This document shows positions 54,812 to 64,000 of a DNA stretch of 64,000 nt, piece after piece. The position numbers and the translations under genes are program-made. The notes beneath the pieces are model-generated. The model searched no databases. It was given only the letters and a program-made list of their open reading frames with translations, and had not been told where the DNA came from. Position 1 is the stretch's first letter, and every line of letters begins with the position of its first letter. Source of the stretch: Chlorops oryzae (taxonomy: Eukaryota > Arthropoda > Insecta > Diptera > Chloropidae); assembly GCA_020466095.1 (NCBI GenBank), contig CM035807.1, forward strand, positions 61,819,812 to 61,883,811, in the 5' to 3' direction.

Positions 54812-54852
<41 letters not shown>
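54812..54852. repeat. (TA)n microsatellite
   Basis: About 20 TA units, ending 29 bp before the exon. Confidence 0.95.
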
Positions 54853-54854
<2 letters not shown>

Positions 54855-54881
54855 TATACATTTATTTGTAATTTATTGCAG

Positions 54882-55027
54882 ATATGGGCAAAATATCATC
54901 TCTTCAAAACCAATTTGGTGGTATAACAGTAAGCTCATTCACAACCAAAAACAACACTAAAGTAATTGCGCAAAGAGGAGGACTTGCTATACTTCCCTGC
55001 GTTGTAAAATTAAATTCACCGGCAACT
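54882..55027 (+). CDS. Host gene exon: start of a Dpr-family Ig domain (146 bp)
   Basis: The acceptor is ATTTATTGCAG, ending at 54,881, and the donor is GTAAGT at 55,028. The exon enters in phase 1 (two bases, then 48 codons) and leaves in phase 0. The protein reads FGGITVSSF, then NNTKVIAQRGGLAILPCVVK, ending LNSPAT. A strand leading to Gly-x-x-x-LxC with VK after the Cys is the first half of a V-type Ig domain. FGG/F at the start, the V-A-Q-G-LPC-V order and an exon break just before the expected VSWIR are typical of insect Dpr neuronal cell-surface proteins. The partner exon is outside the window. An open frame, good splice sites and conserved codons argue for a live gene. Confidence 0.8.
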
Positions 55028-55117
55028 GTAAGTAACACTTTAATATATCAAAGAAATACCTAAGAACAACTTAATGTAGAACATTTGGTTACTAAAATAA
55101 TAACAAGCTTTACAATG
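55028..55117 (+). other. Start of the host intron
   Basis: Ninety bases from splice donor to the Pao-4 LTR. GTAAGTAA is a strong donor. Confidence 0.75.
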
Positions 55118-55437
55118 TGTTAGAGCTACACTCTAACATACATATGCTATTCACAAATTCATGATTCAGTTACAAAATAACTTAAACTTCATAATGAGTT
55201 TCGCAAAATAACTCAAACTTCATAACGACGTTCAGACACTGCATTAAGTAACTCAAACCTCATAATGATGTTCACATAATGCATTGAACTCAACTCACGG
55301 CAATAAATGTAAAGCAAGGCAGCGTCTCTTATTTCAGTCAACACGAATGCTAATTTGTATTTTTTAATTTCTGAATTTGTCAATTTAACAGTTTAACAGT
55401 TTGTTTATTTTCTACCTTTTTCCTTAGCAATTTATTA
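55118..55437 (+). repeat. Extra partial LTR copy in front of the Pao-4 5' LTR
   Basis: TGTTAGAG...GCAATTTATT repeats the first ~318 bases of the LTR and then joins directly to a second copy at 55,438. By eye the two copies are identical. Confidence 0.88.
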
Positions 55438-55999
55438 GTTAGAGCTACACTCTAACATACATATGCTATTCACAAATTCATGATTCAGTTACAAAATAAC
55501 TTAAACTTCATAATGAGTTTCGCAAAATAACTCAAACTTCATAACGACGTTCAGACACTGCATTAAGTAACTCAAACCTCATAATGATGTTCACATAATG
55601 CATTGAACTCAACTCACGGCAATAAATGTAAAGCAAGGCAGCGTCTCTTATTTCAGTCAACACGAATGCTAATTTGTATTTTTTAATTTCTGAATTTGTC
55701 AATTTAACAGTTTAACAGTTTGTTTATTTTCTACCTTTTTCCTTAGCAATTTATTTTGTAAAGTATGTCTAAGTCAGCAATAGTTAGGTATAAAAGAAAT
55801 TGATTTATAATAATAAAGCAGTACTTTAACAACATCCAAAGTGTTTAATTGTGCTCTTCTTGTGAACAATCAGTTTATGTGCTGAATTGTTAACTAAATA
55901 AATCAACTAAATCAGTTTGCTTGATAGTCGGTTTCAAGTGCCACTCTATCAATTCATCAAAGCTTAGTGTGCATCGCATTCAGCTAAATCATTTAAACA
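55438..55999 (+). repeat. 5' LTR of Pao-4 (about 562 bp)
   Basis: Begins (AG)TTAGAGCTACAC and ends TTTAAACA before the primer site. Matches 63,593-64,000 nearly perfectly as far as the window goes. Contains AATAAA-type signals and about three 40-bp related units (TAACTCAAACTTCATAA). Confidence 0.9.
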
Positions 56000-56001
56000 T
56001 T

Positions 56002-56018
56002 TTGGTGACCCCGACTTC
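56002..56018 (+). promoter_or_regulatory. Primer-binding site of Pao-4
   Basis: TTGGTGACCCCGACTTC begins three bases after the LTR. Same core as in Pao-2. A run of about 20 A follows at once (56,022-56,042). Confidence 0.75.
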
Positions 56019-56202
56019 AACAAAAAAAAAAAAAAAAAAAAAAGTTCGCCGCGAATAAAATTCTCGTAGCGCGAATCAAGTAAATCCGTCACGAATTTTT
56101 TCAATATTCATAGCACGGCTAGCAACGCAGGATCAACTGATCTAATCATCATTGGGAAGCATCCGATTCAGCCCACAAACAAGGCAACAAGGCTGAGTCA
56201 AC

Positions 56203-57687
56203 ATGGATCCATTAGACGAATCAGGTGTGAAAACAAAACTTCAAAACCAAGAAGCACTTGGAGAACAAATAGAGGGAGTGGTAAAAAATTTTAAGAAAGA
56301 TGGCGCAGATCGCAAAACACTACCATATTTCCAAAAACGGATTACACAACTCCAGAACCTATCTGCGGAATTCGTGGAAAATGATAATTGGCTTCAAAAA
56401 TTGGATAGCAAGCATCACGCATCAGAATATTTTACAAAAAACTATGCCATCATCATTTAAAACCTTGCAAATCAATATCTAGAGCTGTTTTCAAAAGAAA
56501 TCAAAAAACTTTCTTCTTCGGAAATTAAGGAAAACACACCTATATCCGCCGAATGTAGCGAAAGTCAACTTTCAAGACTGATACGAAGACAAACTGCTAT
56601 GATCACTTCATTAAAACGCATAATTCAAGTAACTGTATCCGAAGACGCCACAGCTCCTAGTATGAATGCAAAAGAAAAACTTTGGGATCAAATACAAGAA
56701 TTGCACTTTGCGATATCAGAAATGAGCGAACACCCAGAAGATAACGGTTACGACATGGGTGCATTCATGGAGGTAGAAGCAGATATAATGCAAATTTTAG
56801 CTTCAGCAACCGGGACAAGCAAAACGGTTGAAAAAAATTCAGCATCGGCCTCATCAAACGTTCTTTTCCCAAAAATAAACATACCAAAATTCGACGGAGA
56901 CTACGGAAAATGGCCAACATTTTCAGATTTGTTTCAAAAGGTTGTACACGAGCAACCCATATCATCAATCCAGAAGATGTGGTATCTTAAAACCAATTTA
57001 ACGGGTGAAGCCAAACGTCTTATTCGGCACCTATCACTCACTGCAGGAAATTATGAAACAGCTTGGAATCTGTTAAGCGATCGTTTCAACAATAAACGAG
57101 TTTTGGCATTAACAACAATTCAACAAATCCTTGAGTATCAGAATCTTGGAGCTGATGCGAAATCCATCAAAGACTTTCATGACATCATTCAAGAAAGCCT
57201 TGCAGCACTTCATAATGTCAACATAAGTACGTCAGATTGGGATCCACTTCTACTCCAAATATTAGTAAAAAAGCTGGATCGACACACTCATGTTCTATAT
57301 GAATCATCCTTATCCAATCCAAGACAACTACAAACGATCAGACATTTTTTGAAATTTCTTGAACAACGATTCCAAGCCCTGGAGTCGTTAGGTTGAAAGG
57401 ATAAAGGCAAGAAAGAGGAGAAGCAAAATTCATCAAATAAAGCTACTTCTGCATCGCTTACTTCGACAAATTGTAAGATTTGCGATTCAAAGGATCATGC
57501 ACTATACTATTGCAAAAAATTCATTGAAATGAAACCAAAAGAACGTTTTCAATGGACTCAAGATAACAAATTATGCATTAACTGTCTCAAACCAGGTCAG
57601 AGAGCCCAATCCTGCCCATCTCGTTCATGCAAGCATTGCACAAAAAAACACAAATCTCTCTTGCATTTTGACTCGAAATCAAAATAA
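56203..57687 (+). pseudogene. Pao-4 gag, three in-frame stops
   Basis: Start MDPLDESGVKTKLQNQ. An N-terminal helical region runs to TAA 56,458. The same frame continues (ANQYLELFSKEIKKL) and is open to TGA 57,394. The DUF1759 signature is INIPKFDGDYGKWPTF with RFNNKRVLALTTI. After 57,394 the zinc array shows CKICDSKDHALYYC and CINCLKPGQRAQSC, with Gln in place of the His ligand, then CKHCTKKHKSLLH. Frame 1 stops at 57,685. No frameshifts. Confidence 0.9.
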
Positions 57688-58340
57688 AAAAAGCAACCAG
57701 ATCAAAATCCTTCAGTCTCAACGTCAATCGCTAACACAGCAGATACACAACAACACACGCAACAAAGGGCTAGAGACTCGGACTCATCATCAGTAATAGC
57801 AACAACTAACAATGCCGTATTGTTAACCAAAGCGTTAAAAAACTACGTTTTACTGGCAACTGCAAAGGTCAGAATAGTAGCAACCAATGGCCAAGCATGT
57901 GAAGTTCGAGCCGTCTTGGATGCGGGATCACAAGTAAACTTAGTCTCACAACGATTAATCAATAGATTATCACTTTCAACAACGAAAGCGAAGCTGCTTA
58001 TTGAAAGAGTCGGTCAACAAACTGGAAAATCAACTTCAAGAGTCAATGTTAATCTGCAGTCATGTGCTGGAAACTTTACTACCAGATTGGAAGCATTTGT
58101 TATACCTCAGATTATTTCAGCGCAGCCTTCAACAAATCTCGACGTATCGACGTGGAATATACCGGAAGATATAGAGTTAGCCGACCCGTATTTCTACAAA
58201 TCAGAAAAAATAGATGTTCTCATTGGAGCAGAGCACTATCATCATCTGGTGCAGCCAGAACAACGAACGTTGGGTAAATGTCTACCATTACTCCAAAACA
58301 CAGTCCTAGGATGGGTTGTGATAGGAAAACGGAAATCAAA
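57688..58340 (+). pseudogene. Pao-4 protease (DUF1758-type)
   Basis: RAVLDAGSQVNLVSQRL (about 57,910-57,960) has an active site of DAG form; the catalytic Asp is present. LADPYFYKSEKIDVLIGAEHY and LLQNTVLGWVVIG are the second half. The frame is then lost: this reading ends at TGA 58,354, while the RT frame is already open from 58,278, so the change lies near 58,320-58,345. Confidence 0.85.
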
Positions 58341-61256
58341 GGTGAAGCAGCCGTGACCTGCGCAATTTTTGCAAAAGAGGAAGAGAAAATGTCCGAGTTA
58401 ATAGAAAGGTTCTGGAAACTTGATGAACTTAATAACGGACAAAAGCATATGACTTCAACTGAAAAACTCTGTGAAACACATTTTGTCAACACCGTTTCGA
58501 GAAACCATGAAGGAAGATTTATAGTCAAACTCCCATTTTGTGACAATCCATCTGTATTGGGAACGTCAATATTCCAAGCCGAAAAACGGTTCCTATCAAT
58601 TGAGCGAAGATTAAAACTCGATCCGAACCTTCAAAGAGAGTATAAAAAATTCATGAACGAATATGAAGCATTAGGACACATGCAGAAAATTCAAAGGGAT
58701 GCCATTCCAGTATCAAATTACTTCATCCCGCATCACTGTGTTCTTAAACCCGACAGCAGTACAACAAAGCTACGAGTCGTTTTCGATGCGTCTGCAAAAA
58801 CAACAACAGGGCGTTCACTTAACGACATCCTCCAAAAAGGTCCAACCGTGCAAAGTGAATTACTTTCAATTCTACTGCGCTTTCGCGTTCATCGATTCGT
58901 GTTCACAGCTGATATAGAAAAAATGTATCGGCAAATTCTTGTGCATGATGATGACTCCGCATATGAGCTTATCGTATGGAGAAACAACGAATGTGAAGAT
59001 CTTCAATACTACCGGTTGAGAACTGTAACATATGGAACTATGTCAGCACCATACTTAGCAACTAAATGCCTCCAATATTTGGCTACACAACACAAGGCTA
59101 AATATCCTCTTGGGGCTGCAGTTATGCATGATGACTTCTACGTTGACGATTGTTTAAGCGGGACAAATGATATTTTCACGGCCCAAGAAATGCAACGACA
59201 GGTAACATCACTTTTAAAGGACGCAGGGTTTAAATTACGAAAATTGTGCTCCAACAACAATCGGTTACTATCAGAAATACCCTTGGAAGATCAAGAAATA
59301 AGTTTGGATCTAGAGCAATCCTCAACACAAACAATAAAAACGTTGGGTCTTATTTGGTTACCTAAAACGGATGAATTATGCGGACGGGCAAACATTACAG
59401 CGTTATCAAAAATCACCAAGCGAACGGTATCATCAGATTTAGCACGAATATTCGACCCACTTGGATTATTTGGACCAGTCACGGTAAAGGCAAAAATATT
59501 CATGCAACAGCTCTGGGAGCGAAACATGGATTGGGATGAGGAACTTCCGATGGAGCTAGGACAACAATGGGAGCGATTTCGCAATGACTTACAGGCATTA
59601 AATAATTTAAAAACTTTTAGGCACGTGTTTCGCGGACAAACGCCTCTAAAAATCCAATTGCATACCTTTGTTGATGCGTCAGAGAAGGCCTTTGGAGCAG
59701 CAGTTTATATCCGAGCAATTAATAAAGACAAAACGATCACAGTTCAGCTACTTTGTGCAAAATCAAGAATCGCTCCGATGAAAAAACTGACGATACCTCG
59801 GCTAGAACTGTGTGCAGCAGTTTTAGGCGCAGAGCTTACCAATAGAGTTCAAATGGACATTAAACTCACAAACGTATCAACATTTTTTTGGTCAGACTCA
59901 ACCATCACGTTATCATGGATCCAATCGCCATCCTCTACACTACACACTTTCGTCTCAAATCGCATAAGCGTAATACAACAGCACACGAACGCTGAGCAAT
60001 GGCATCATGTATCATCAACCGACAATCCGGCTGATGTGTTGTCGAGGGGAATCGGTCCAGATAAGTTGAAACCTGACTCCGCATGGTTTTACGGTCCATT
60101 CTTTTTGTATGGCAACAAAGAATGGTGGATAAATCCAATTCCGAAAATTCCTGACATCCCGAATGATATGGAAAGGAGACGACAACGAGTTGTGGCAATA
60201 ACTCATCAGCACGACTATATAGGAGCATTTATATACCGCATCGAACACAAAAATTCGTTTTCATTCTTGCTAAATACGGTGGCGGATCTTCGACGTCCAT
60301 TCATGCGTCCAAGGCGAGAACAATTGGCACTGTCATCAATGGAAATCCGACATGCCTTGTTGACGATAATTCGGACCATTCAGCAATCGGAATTCCAACA
60401 AGAAATAAACGATTTGAAAAAACATCAATCTGTAGCACACGCATCACAGTTAAGCACTTTAACACCCTTTATCGACCCCGACGGTGTTCTAAGGGTCGGA
60501 GGCCGTCTGGAGACTTCAATGCTACAATACGACGCGAAACATCCTATGTTGTTACCCTACAACGATTCGATAGTCAAATTGCTATTTAAGCATAAACATG
60601 AGGAAAACAAGCATTGTGGAATACAATCGCTGCTGGCAGCAATGAGACAAAACTTTTGGCCAATCAAAGGAAAAATAATGGCACGTAGCACGGTGCACAA
60701 CTGTATACTATGTTCGAAGGCCAAGCCTAAACTAATGGGTCAAATTATGGGTAATCTCCCACCAGACCGAGTTACAATGTCACGCCCATTTTTGAATACA
60801 GGGGTAGATTACTGTGGCCCAATTTGGATTCATTATAAAATCCGTGGCAAAAAACCCACAAACGCATATGTTGCAGTCTTCTGCTGCTTTGCTACGAAAG
60901 CAGTCCACCTTGAATTGGTAACCGAGCTCACCACCAACGCCTTCCTAGGAGCACTCAATCGGTTCAGCTGTAGGCGTGGTCGCTGCAAGGTCATTTACTG
61001 TGACAACGCAACAAATTTTGTGGGTGCGAAAAACCAATTAGAAGAACTTAAGGAAGTTGTATTTTCAAAAAATGCACAAGAAAAAATCATGCGAGGCAGC
61101 AGCAACAAGGGAATTGAGTTCAAGTTCATTCCTCCCAGGGCACCCCATTGCGGAGGTCTGTGGGAAGCCGCAGTAAAATCTGCAAAATATCTGTTGACAA
61201 GAAGCATGTCAAATGCATCGCTCACTTATGAGGAACTGGAAACAGTCATAGTTTAA
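58341..61256 (+). CDS. Pao-4 RT, RNase H and integrase (long open frame)
   Basis: RT: YFIPHHCVLKPDSS, TKLRVVFDASAK, DIEKMYRQI, intact FYVDDCLSG (about 59,140-59,165). RNase H: LHTFVDASEKAFGAAVY, RLELCAAVLGAEL, FWSDSTITLSWI. Integrase: zinc part ENKHCGIQSL with CILCSKAK; core GVDYCGP, YCDNATNFVGA and GGLWEAAVKS (60,800-61,185), so the full DDE triad is kept. It ends at TAA 61,254 in the middle of a conserved stretch; the same frame resumes at once with IEAILNSRPL. It is the best preserved pol in the window. Confidence 0.93.
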   Translation, partial: GEAAVTCAIFAKEEEKMSELIERFWKLDELNNGQKHMTSTEKLCETHFVNTVSRNHEGRFIVKLPFCDNPSVLGTSIFQAEKRFLSIERRLKLDPNLQREYKKFMNEYEALGHMQKIQRDAIPVSNYFIPHHCVLKPDSSTTKLRVVFDASAKTTTGRSLNDILQKGPTVQSELLSILLRFRVHRFVFTADIEKMYRQILVHDDDSAYELIVWRNNECEDLQYYRLRTVTYGTMSAPYLATKCLQYLATQHKAKYPLGAAVMHDDFYVDDCLSGTNDIFTAQEMQRQVTSLLKDAGFKLRKLCSNNNRLLSEIPLEDQEISLDLEQSSTQTIKTLGLIWLPKTDELCGRANITALSKITKRTVSSDLARIFDPLGLFGPVTVKAKIFMQQLWERNMDWDEELPMELGQQWERFRNDLQALNNLKTFRHVFRGQTPLKIQLHTFVDASEKAFGAAVYIRAINKDKTITVQLLCAKSRIAPMKKLTIPRLELCAAVLGAELTNRVQMDIKLTNVSTFFWSDSTITLSWIQSPSSTLHTFVSNRISVIQQHTNAEQWHHVSSTDNPADVLSRGIGPDKLKPDSAWFYGPFFLYGNKEWWINPIPKIPDIPNDMERRRQRVVAITHQHDYIGAFIYRIEHKNSFSFLLNTVADLRRPFMRPRREQLALSSMEIRHALLTIIRTIQQSEFQQEINDLKKHQSVAHASQLSTLTPFIDPDGVLRVGGRLETSMLQYDAKHPMLLPYNDSIVKLLFKHKHEENKHCGIQSLLAAMRQNFWPIKGKIMARSTVHNCILCSKAKPKLMGQIMGNLPPDRVTMSRPFLNTGVDYCGPIWIHYKIRGKKPTNAYVAVFCCFATKAVHLELVTELTTNAFLGALNRFSCRRGRCKVIYCDNATNFVGAKNQLEELKEVVFSKNAQEKIMRGSSNKGIEFKFIPPRAPHCGGLWEAAVKSAKYLLTRSMSNASLTYEELETVIV

Positions 61257-61640
61257 ATTGAGGCAATTTTAAATTCGAGACCACTAACTGGTTATATACA
61301 CGACATGGTTATTATCAAAGACGACAACCTTCCCATAATGAAATGGCCAATTGAACGAGTTCATAGAATATATCGAGGAAACGATGGACGCATTCGTGTA
61401 GCAGACATTAAAACATCAAACCGTATATTCAAGCGCCCAATACATTTACTGGCCCCATTACCAACAGCGTCATCAATTAATGCTAACGAAATCCGAAATG
61501 AAGCCAACGATGAAACGGATAACACACTACAGGAACCAAAGTGCTCGACAAAGGATTCATCTTTGATGGTTAGCATACCATTAGATCGCATCAAAAATCC
61601 TAGAATATTAAGTAATTTAGAGGAAACCGTAGCACCACAG
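61257..61640 (+). pseudogene. Pao-4 DUF5641, internally deleted
   Basis: IEAILNSRPL jumps directly to DMVIIKDDNLPIMKWPIERV. Compared with Pao-2 about 90 codons, including TPGHLL and the RRWSREYL region, are missing. The joint keeps the frame. The end of the domain (VADIKTSNRIFKRPI) is normal. Confidence 0.85.
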
Positions 61641-63311
61641 AAACGACGGAGAAGGTCATTATCACCATCATTCTTATCAATTGCAATCATTGCAGTCATC
61701 TTGTTACCTGTACTATTAGCATCTTCAATAATCCAGCAGCAATTCCCAAACAAGCCTGGAATTTACTTTGAGGGAATGGGTACTGTCAATCGTGTCGTTG
61801 GCGAATGGAAAATTATTACTTACTTTGATTTAGCACCAATTCAAACCGAACTACAGACACTTCGAAATGGAACAACATTTCTCGAAAATTTATGTCCACT
61901 CCTGCAACAACCCAGCATGTGCTTCGAATTAGTCAAGCGATTTAAAACCCACAACATTAAGCTACAAGGGAGCAAACCCACGAAACGAAGGAAAACTCGA
62001 GGAGCATTCGACATAGTTGGAAACATTGCCAACAAATTATTCGGTGTATTGGACAACGAGTATGCTGACGAGGTATCTAACTTAATAAAACAGCTAAAGA
62101 ACGATGACAACATTTTGTCCGAAATGATTCACAATCAAACTTCAGTAATTGATACCGCCATCAATATTGTAAAAAGGGAAACAGAAGCGATCGTAATAAA
62201 ATTAAATCAGCTGCAAAATCAAGAAAACGAAATTGCCACCAAAATCACTGATGTAAAAAACTACGTCACCCTACTAGAAGTGTACACATCTACAGCTACA
62301 CAATTATCATTACTGTTCTCAGATTTGCAAAGATTGGAATCTGATATTTTTGATGTACTGACTGGTGTCAGACACGGAAAAATCAGTCCTTTGCTGATTT
62401 CTCCACAACAATTGCAACAAGAAATCACAAAAATTAAAGAACATTTGCCAAATTCCCTACACCTGCCATTCAGCCAGAATGACGTCATACACATGTACAC
62501 TTTAATGAATTCACAAAGTGGAGTTTCAGCAGATCACATTATATTTATCATACGACTCCCACTGACAAACAACGAACTATTTCATCTATATAATATCATA
62601 CCCTTTCCTGGAACATTCAACGACACGATGGTTACTGTTCACACTGAAACATCTCTACTCGCGGTTACACCACATCGCGACCACTACTTTGCAATGACAA
62701 GGGAAGATTTAAAGGCGTGCCAGGCTATAAGACAAGGTTCACATCAACTCCTGTGCTCGGACAAGCAACCAAAATATCATCAAGGTGCACAAGCTTACTT
62801 GTGTGAATTGAATTTGCTAAGAAATGTTACTGATAAAAATTGCATCTGGAAGAAAATCAAAGACGATACAATCTGGATTCCACTAGAACTCACAAATCAG
62901 TGGATTTTTGGATCAAAATATTCAACAAAAGTCAGTGCCGTATGCAATGGAACAGCTGAAATGCTCGAACTGCATGGTTCCAGTCTTATCACGTTACAAA
63001 ATGATTGCACGCTTAAACATCATACGGCCACTATCCAAGCTCATCAAATATATACCGACACAATGTATGAATCACACATAGCCTTTGGAGATTTCAATTC
63101 TAATACCACATCTGCTACTCGACTAATTATTAATGGTTCACCCATCGATCTCGGCAATGAATTACTGCAACTTCAGCAACTCCAAGAAACTATTAAACGG
63201 GACAAGGTCTTCGAATTGCCACAATTGGTTGAAAATCAAAATGTCCACCATCATATTACAAGTTATGCAGCTTTACTATTAATCATCAGTACCATCTTAT
63301 GGCTCGCTTAG
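61641..63311 (+). CDS. Pao-4 envelope-like region (baculovirus F type)
   Basis: In frame with DUF5641 and without a stop. A basic stretch (QKRRRRS) precedes a hydrophobic signal-like segment (IAIIAVILLPVLLAS, about 61,680-61,720). Cys-containing ectodomain, then a basic furin-like site KRRKTR (about 61,983-62,003) and AFDIVGNIANKLFGVL, resembling the F-protein fusion peptide. Coiled-coil helices follow (62,070-62,300), then a Cys-rich part and a final hydrophobic anchor ending LLLIISTILWLA at TAA 63,309. Pao-2's matching region ends with a longer basic tail that is absent here. The role in this element is unproven. Confidence 0.8.
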   Translation, partial: KRRRRSLSPSFLSIAIIAVILLPVLLASSIIQQQFPNKPGIYFEGMGTVNRVVGEWKIITYFDLAPIQTELQTLRNGTTFLENLCPLLQQPSMCFELVKRFKTHNIKLQGSKPTKRRKTRGAFDIVGNIANKLFGVLDNEYADEVSNLIKQLKNDDNILSEMIHNQTSVIDTAINIVKRETEAIVIKLNQLQNQENEIATKITDVKNYVTLLEVYTSTATQLSLLFSDLQRLESDIFDVLTGVRHGKISPLLISPQQLQQEITKIKEHLPNSLHLPFSQNDVIHMYTLMNSQSGVSADHIIFIIRLPLTNNELFHLYNIIPFPGTFNDTMVTVHTETSLLAVTPHRDHYFAMTREDLKACQAIRQGSHQLLCSDKQPKYHQGAQAYLCELNLLRNVTDKNCIWKKIKDDTIWIPLELTNQWIFGSKYSTKVSAVCNGTAEMLELHGSSLITLQNDCTLKHHTATIQAHQIYTDTMYESHIAFGDFNSNTTSATRLIINGSPIDLGNELLQLQQLQETIKRDKVFELPQLVENQNVHHHITSYAALLLIISTILWLA

Positions 63312-63592
63312 ACATTTAAGACAAACAGACAAGGCCGAACAATTGAGTGCAACATTACACCAACACCGGCAACAAGATTTTCAGTAGATCCGGAAATATC
63401 AATGTAATAAGTAGCATGATAAGTTAAGGTTCATTGATTTTTAAAATGTTTGTTTTTTCTTCAACCAGCACTTTACAAATCGTCTATAAATGTAAGAGAG
63501 AAACTGCCTTGTTCTACGTCAACAAAACGGGAATTGTCGTACAAAGAAAATAAAAATAAACTTTGAACTTGATAAATTCAAGGCCGGCAGAA
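63312..63592 (+). other. Pao-4 3' non-coding region with polypurine tract
   Basis: No ORF. It ends GGCCGGCAGAA before the LTR's TG, a short purine-rich primer region. Confidence 0.6.
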
Positions 63593-64000
63593 TGTTAGAG
63601 CTACACTCTAACATACATATGCTATTCACAAATTCATGATTCAGTTACAAAATAACTTAAACTTCATAATGAGTTTCGCAAAATAACTCAAACTTCATAA
63701 CGACGTTCAGACACTGCATTAAGTAACTCAAACCTCATAATGATGTTCACATAATGCATTGAACTCAACTCACGGCAATAAATGTAAAGCAAGGCAGCGT
63801 CTCTTATTTCAGTCAACACGAATGCTAATTTGTATTTTTTAATTTCTGAATTTGTCAATTTAACAGTTTAACAGTTTGTTTATTTTCTACCTTTTTCCTT
63901 AGCAATTTATTTTGTAAAGTATATCTAAGTCAGCAATAGTTAGGTATAAAAGAAATTGATTTATAATAATAAAGCAGTACTTTAACTACACCCAAAGTGT
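63593..64000 (+). repeat. 3' LTR of Pao-4, cut by the window end
   Basis: TGTTAGAGCTACAC... follows the 5' LTR base by base with only a few changes (for example GTATATCT against GTATGTCT near 63,920). Confidence 0.92.

Larger units (their letters stand above)
55118..64000 (+). mobile_element. Pao-4: env-bearing BEL/Pao element in the host intron, right end outside window
   Basis: 5' LTR complex at 55,118-55,999, with the 3' LTR starting at 63,593 and running off the window. The + strand carries gag, zinc knuckle, protease, RT, RNase H, integrase, a shortened DUF5641 and an envelope region. It is closely related to Pao-2 (same gene order, similar primer site) but a different family by sequence. 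Few defects: TAA 56,458, TGA 57,394, TAA 57,685, a frame change near 58,320-58,345, and TAA 61,254. It lies in the same sense as the host exon. Confidence 0.94.

Overview
The window is repeat-dense, A+T-rich insect chromatin, most likely from a higher fly. The case for a fly rests on BEL/Pao and errantivirus-like gypsy elements with tRNA-Ser-type primer sites, Himar-like mariners, Jockey-type LINE pieces, short TATG-type microsatellites and one exon of a Dpr-like immunoglobulin gene. A tephritid is plausible, but that is inference. I see no bacterial genes, rRNA, tRNA or CRISPR.

The only sequence that looks like a host gene is a 146-bp exon (54,882-55,027, + strand) with clean splice sites. 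It encodes the start of a Dpr-type Ig domain, so much of the window may be one very large transposon-filled intron or pericentromeric gene space.

Layout. (1) 1-5,641: degenerate BEL/Pao element Pao-1 (+), cut by the window edge. (2) 5,813-29,742: gypsy element Gypsy-1 (-), about 10.1 kb of its own sequence, opened by two younger insertions: Gypsy-2 (+, 7,696-12,664) in its 3' non-coding region and Pao-2 (-, 15,094-23,933) inside its integrase, the latter with a 5-bp CGTAG target duplication. (3) 30,209-38,432: Pao-3 (-), with a second Gag-like zinc-knuckle ORF after the integrase. (4) 38,655-39,791: foldback DNA element with a TTA target duplication. (5) 40,299-43,123: Gypsy-3 pol remnant (-) holding a 408-bp MITE. 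(6) about 43.1-44.26 kb: 175-bp tandem repeats. (7) 44.27-50.64 kb: a Jockey-type LINE (-) split by the 3' end of Gypsy-4, which itself holds a mariner inside a mariner. (8) 52,027-52,660: a gypsy 5' LTR (Gypsy-5), then a gypsy integrase tail and about 2 kb of unrecognised DNA. (9) 54,882-55,027: host exon. (10) 55,118 to the end: BEL/Pao element Pao-4 (+), beginning 90 bp past the exon's splice donor.

Pao-2 and Pao-4 are the best preserved retroelements. Each carries a baculovirus-F-like envelope region fused in frame behind integrase. Almost every element has stops, frameshifts or lost catalytic residues. By LTR or TIR similarity, Pao-2 (LTRs about 1% different) and Gypsy-2 (3 substitutions in 131 bp) are younger than Gypsy-1, as the nesting requires. 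Element names are local labels only.
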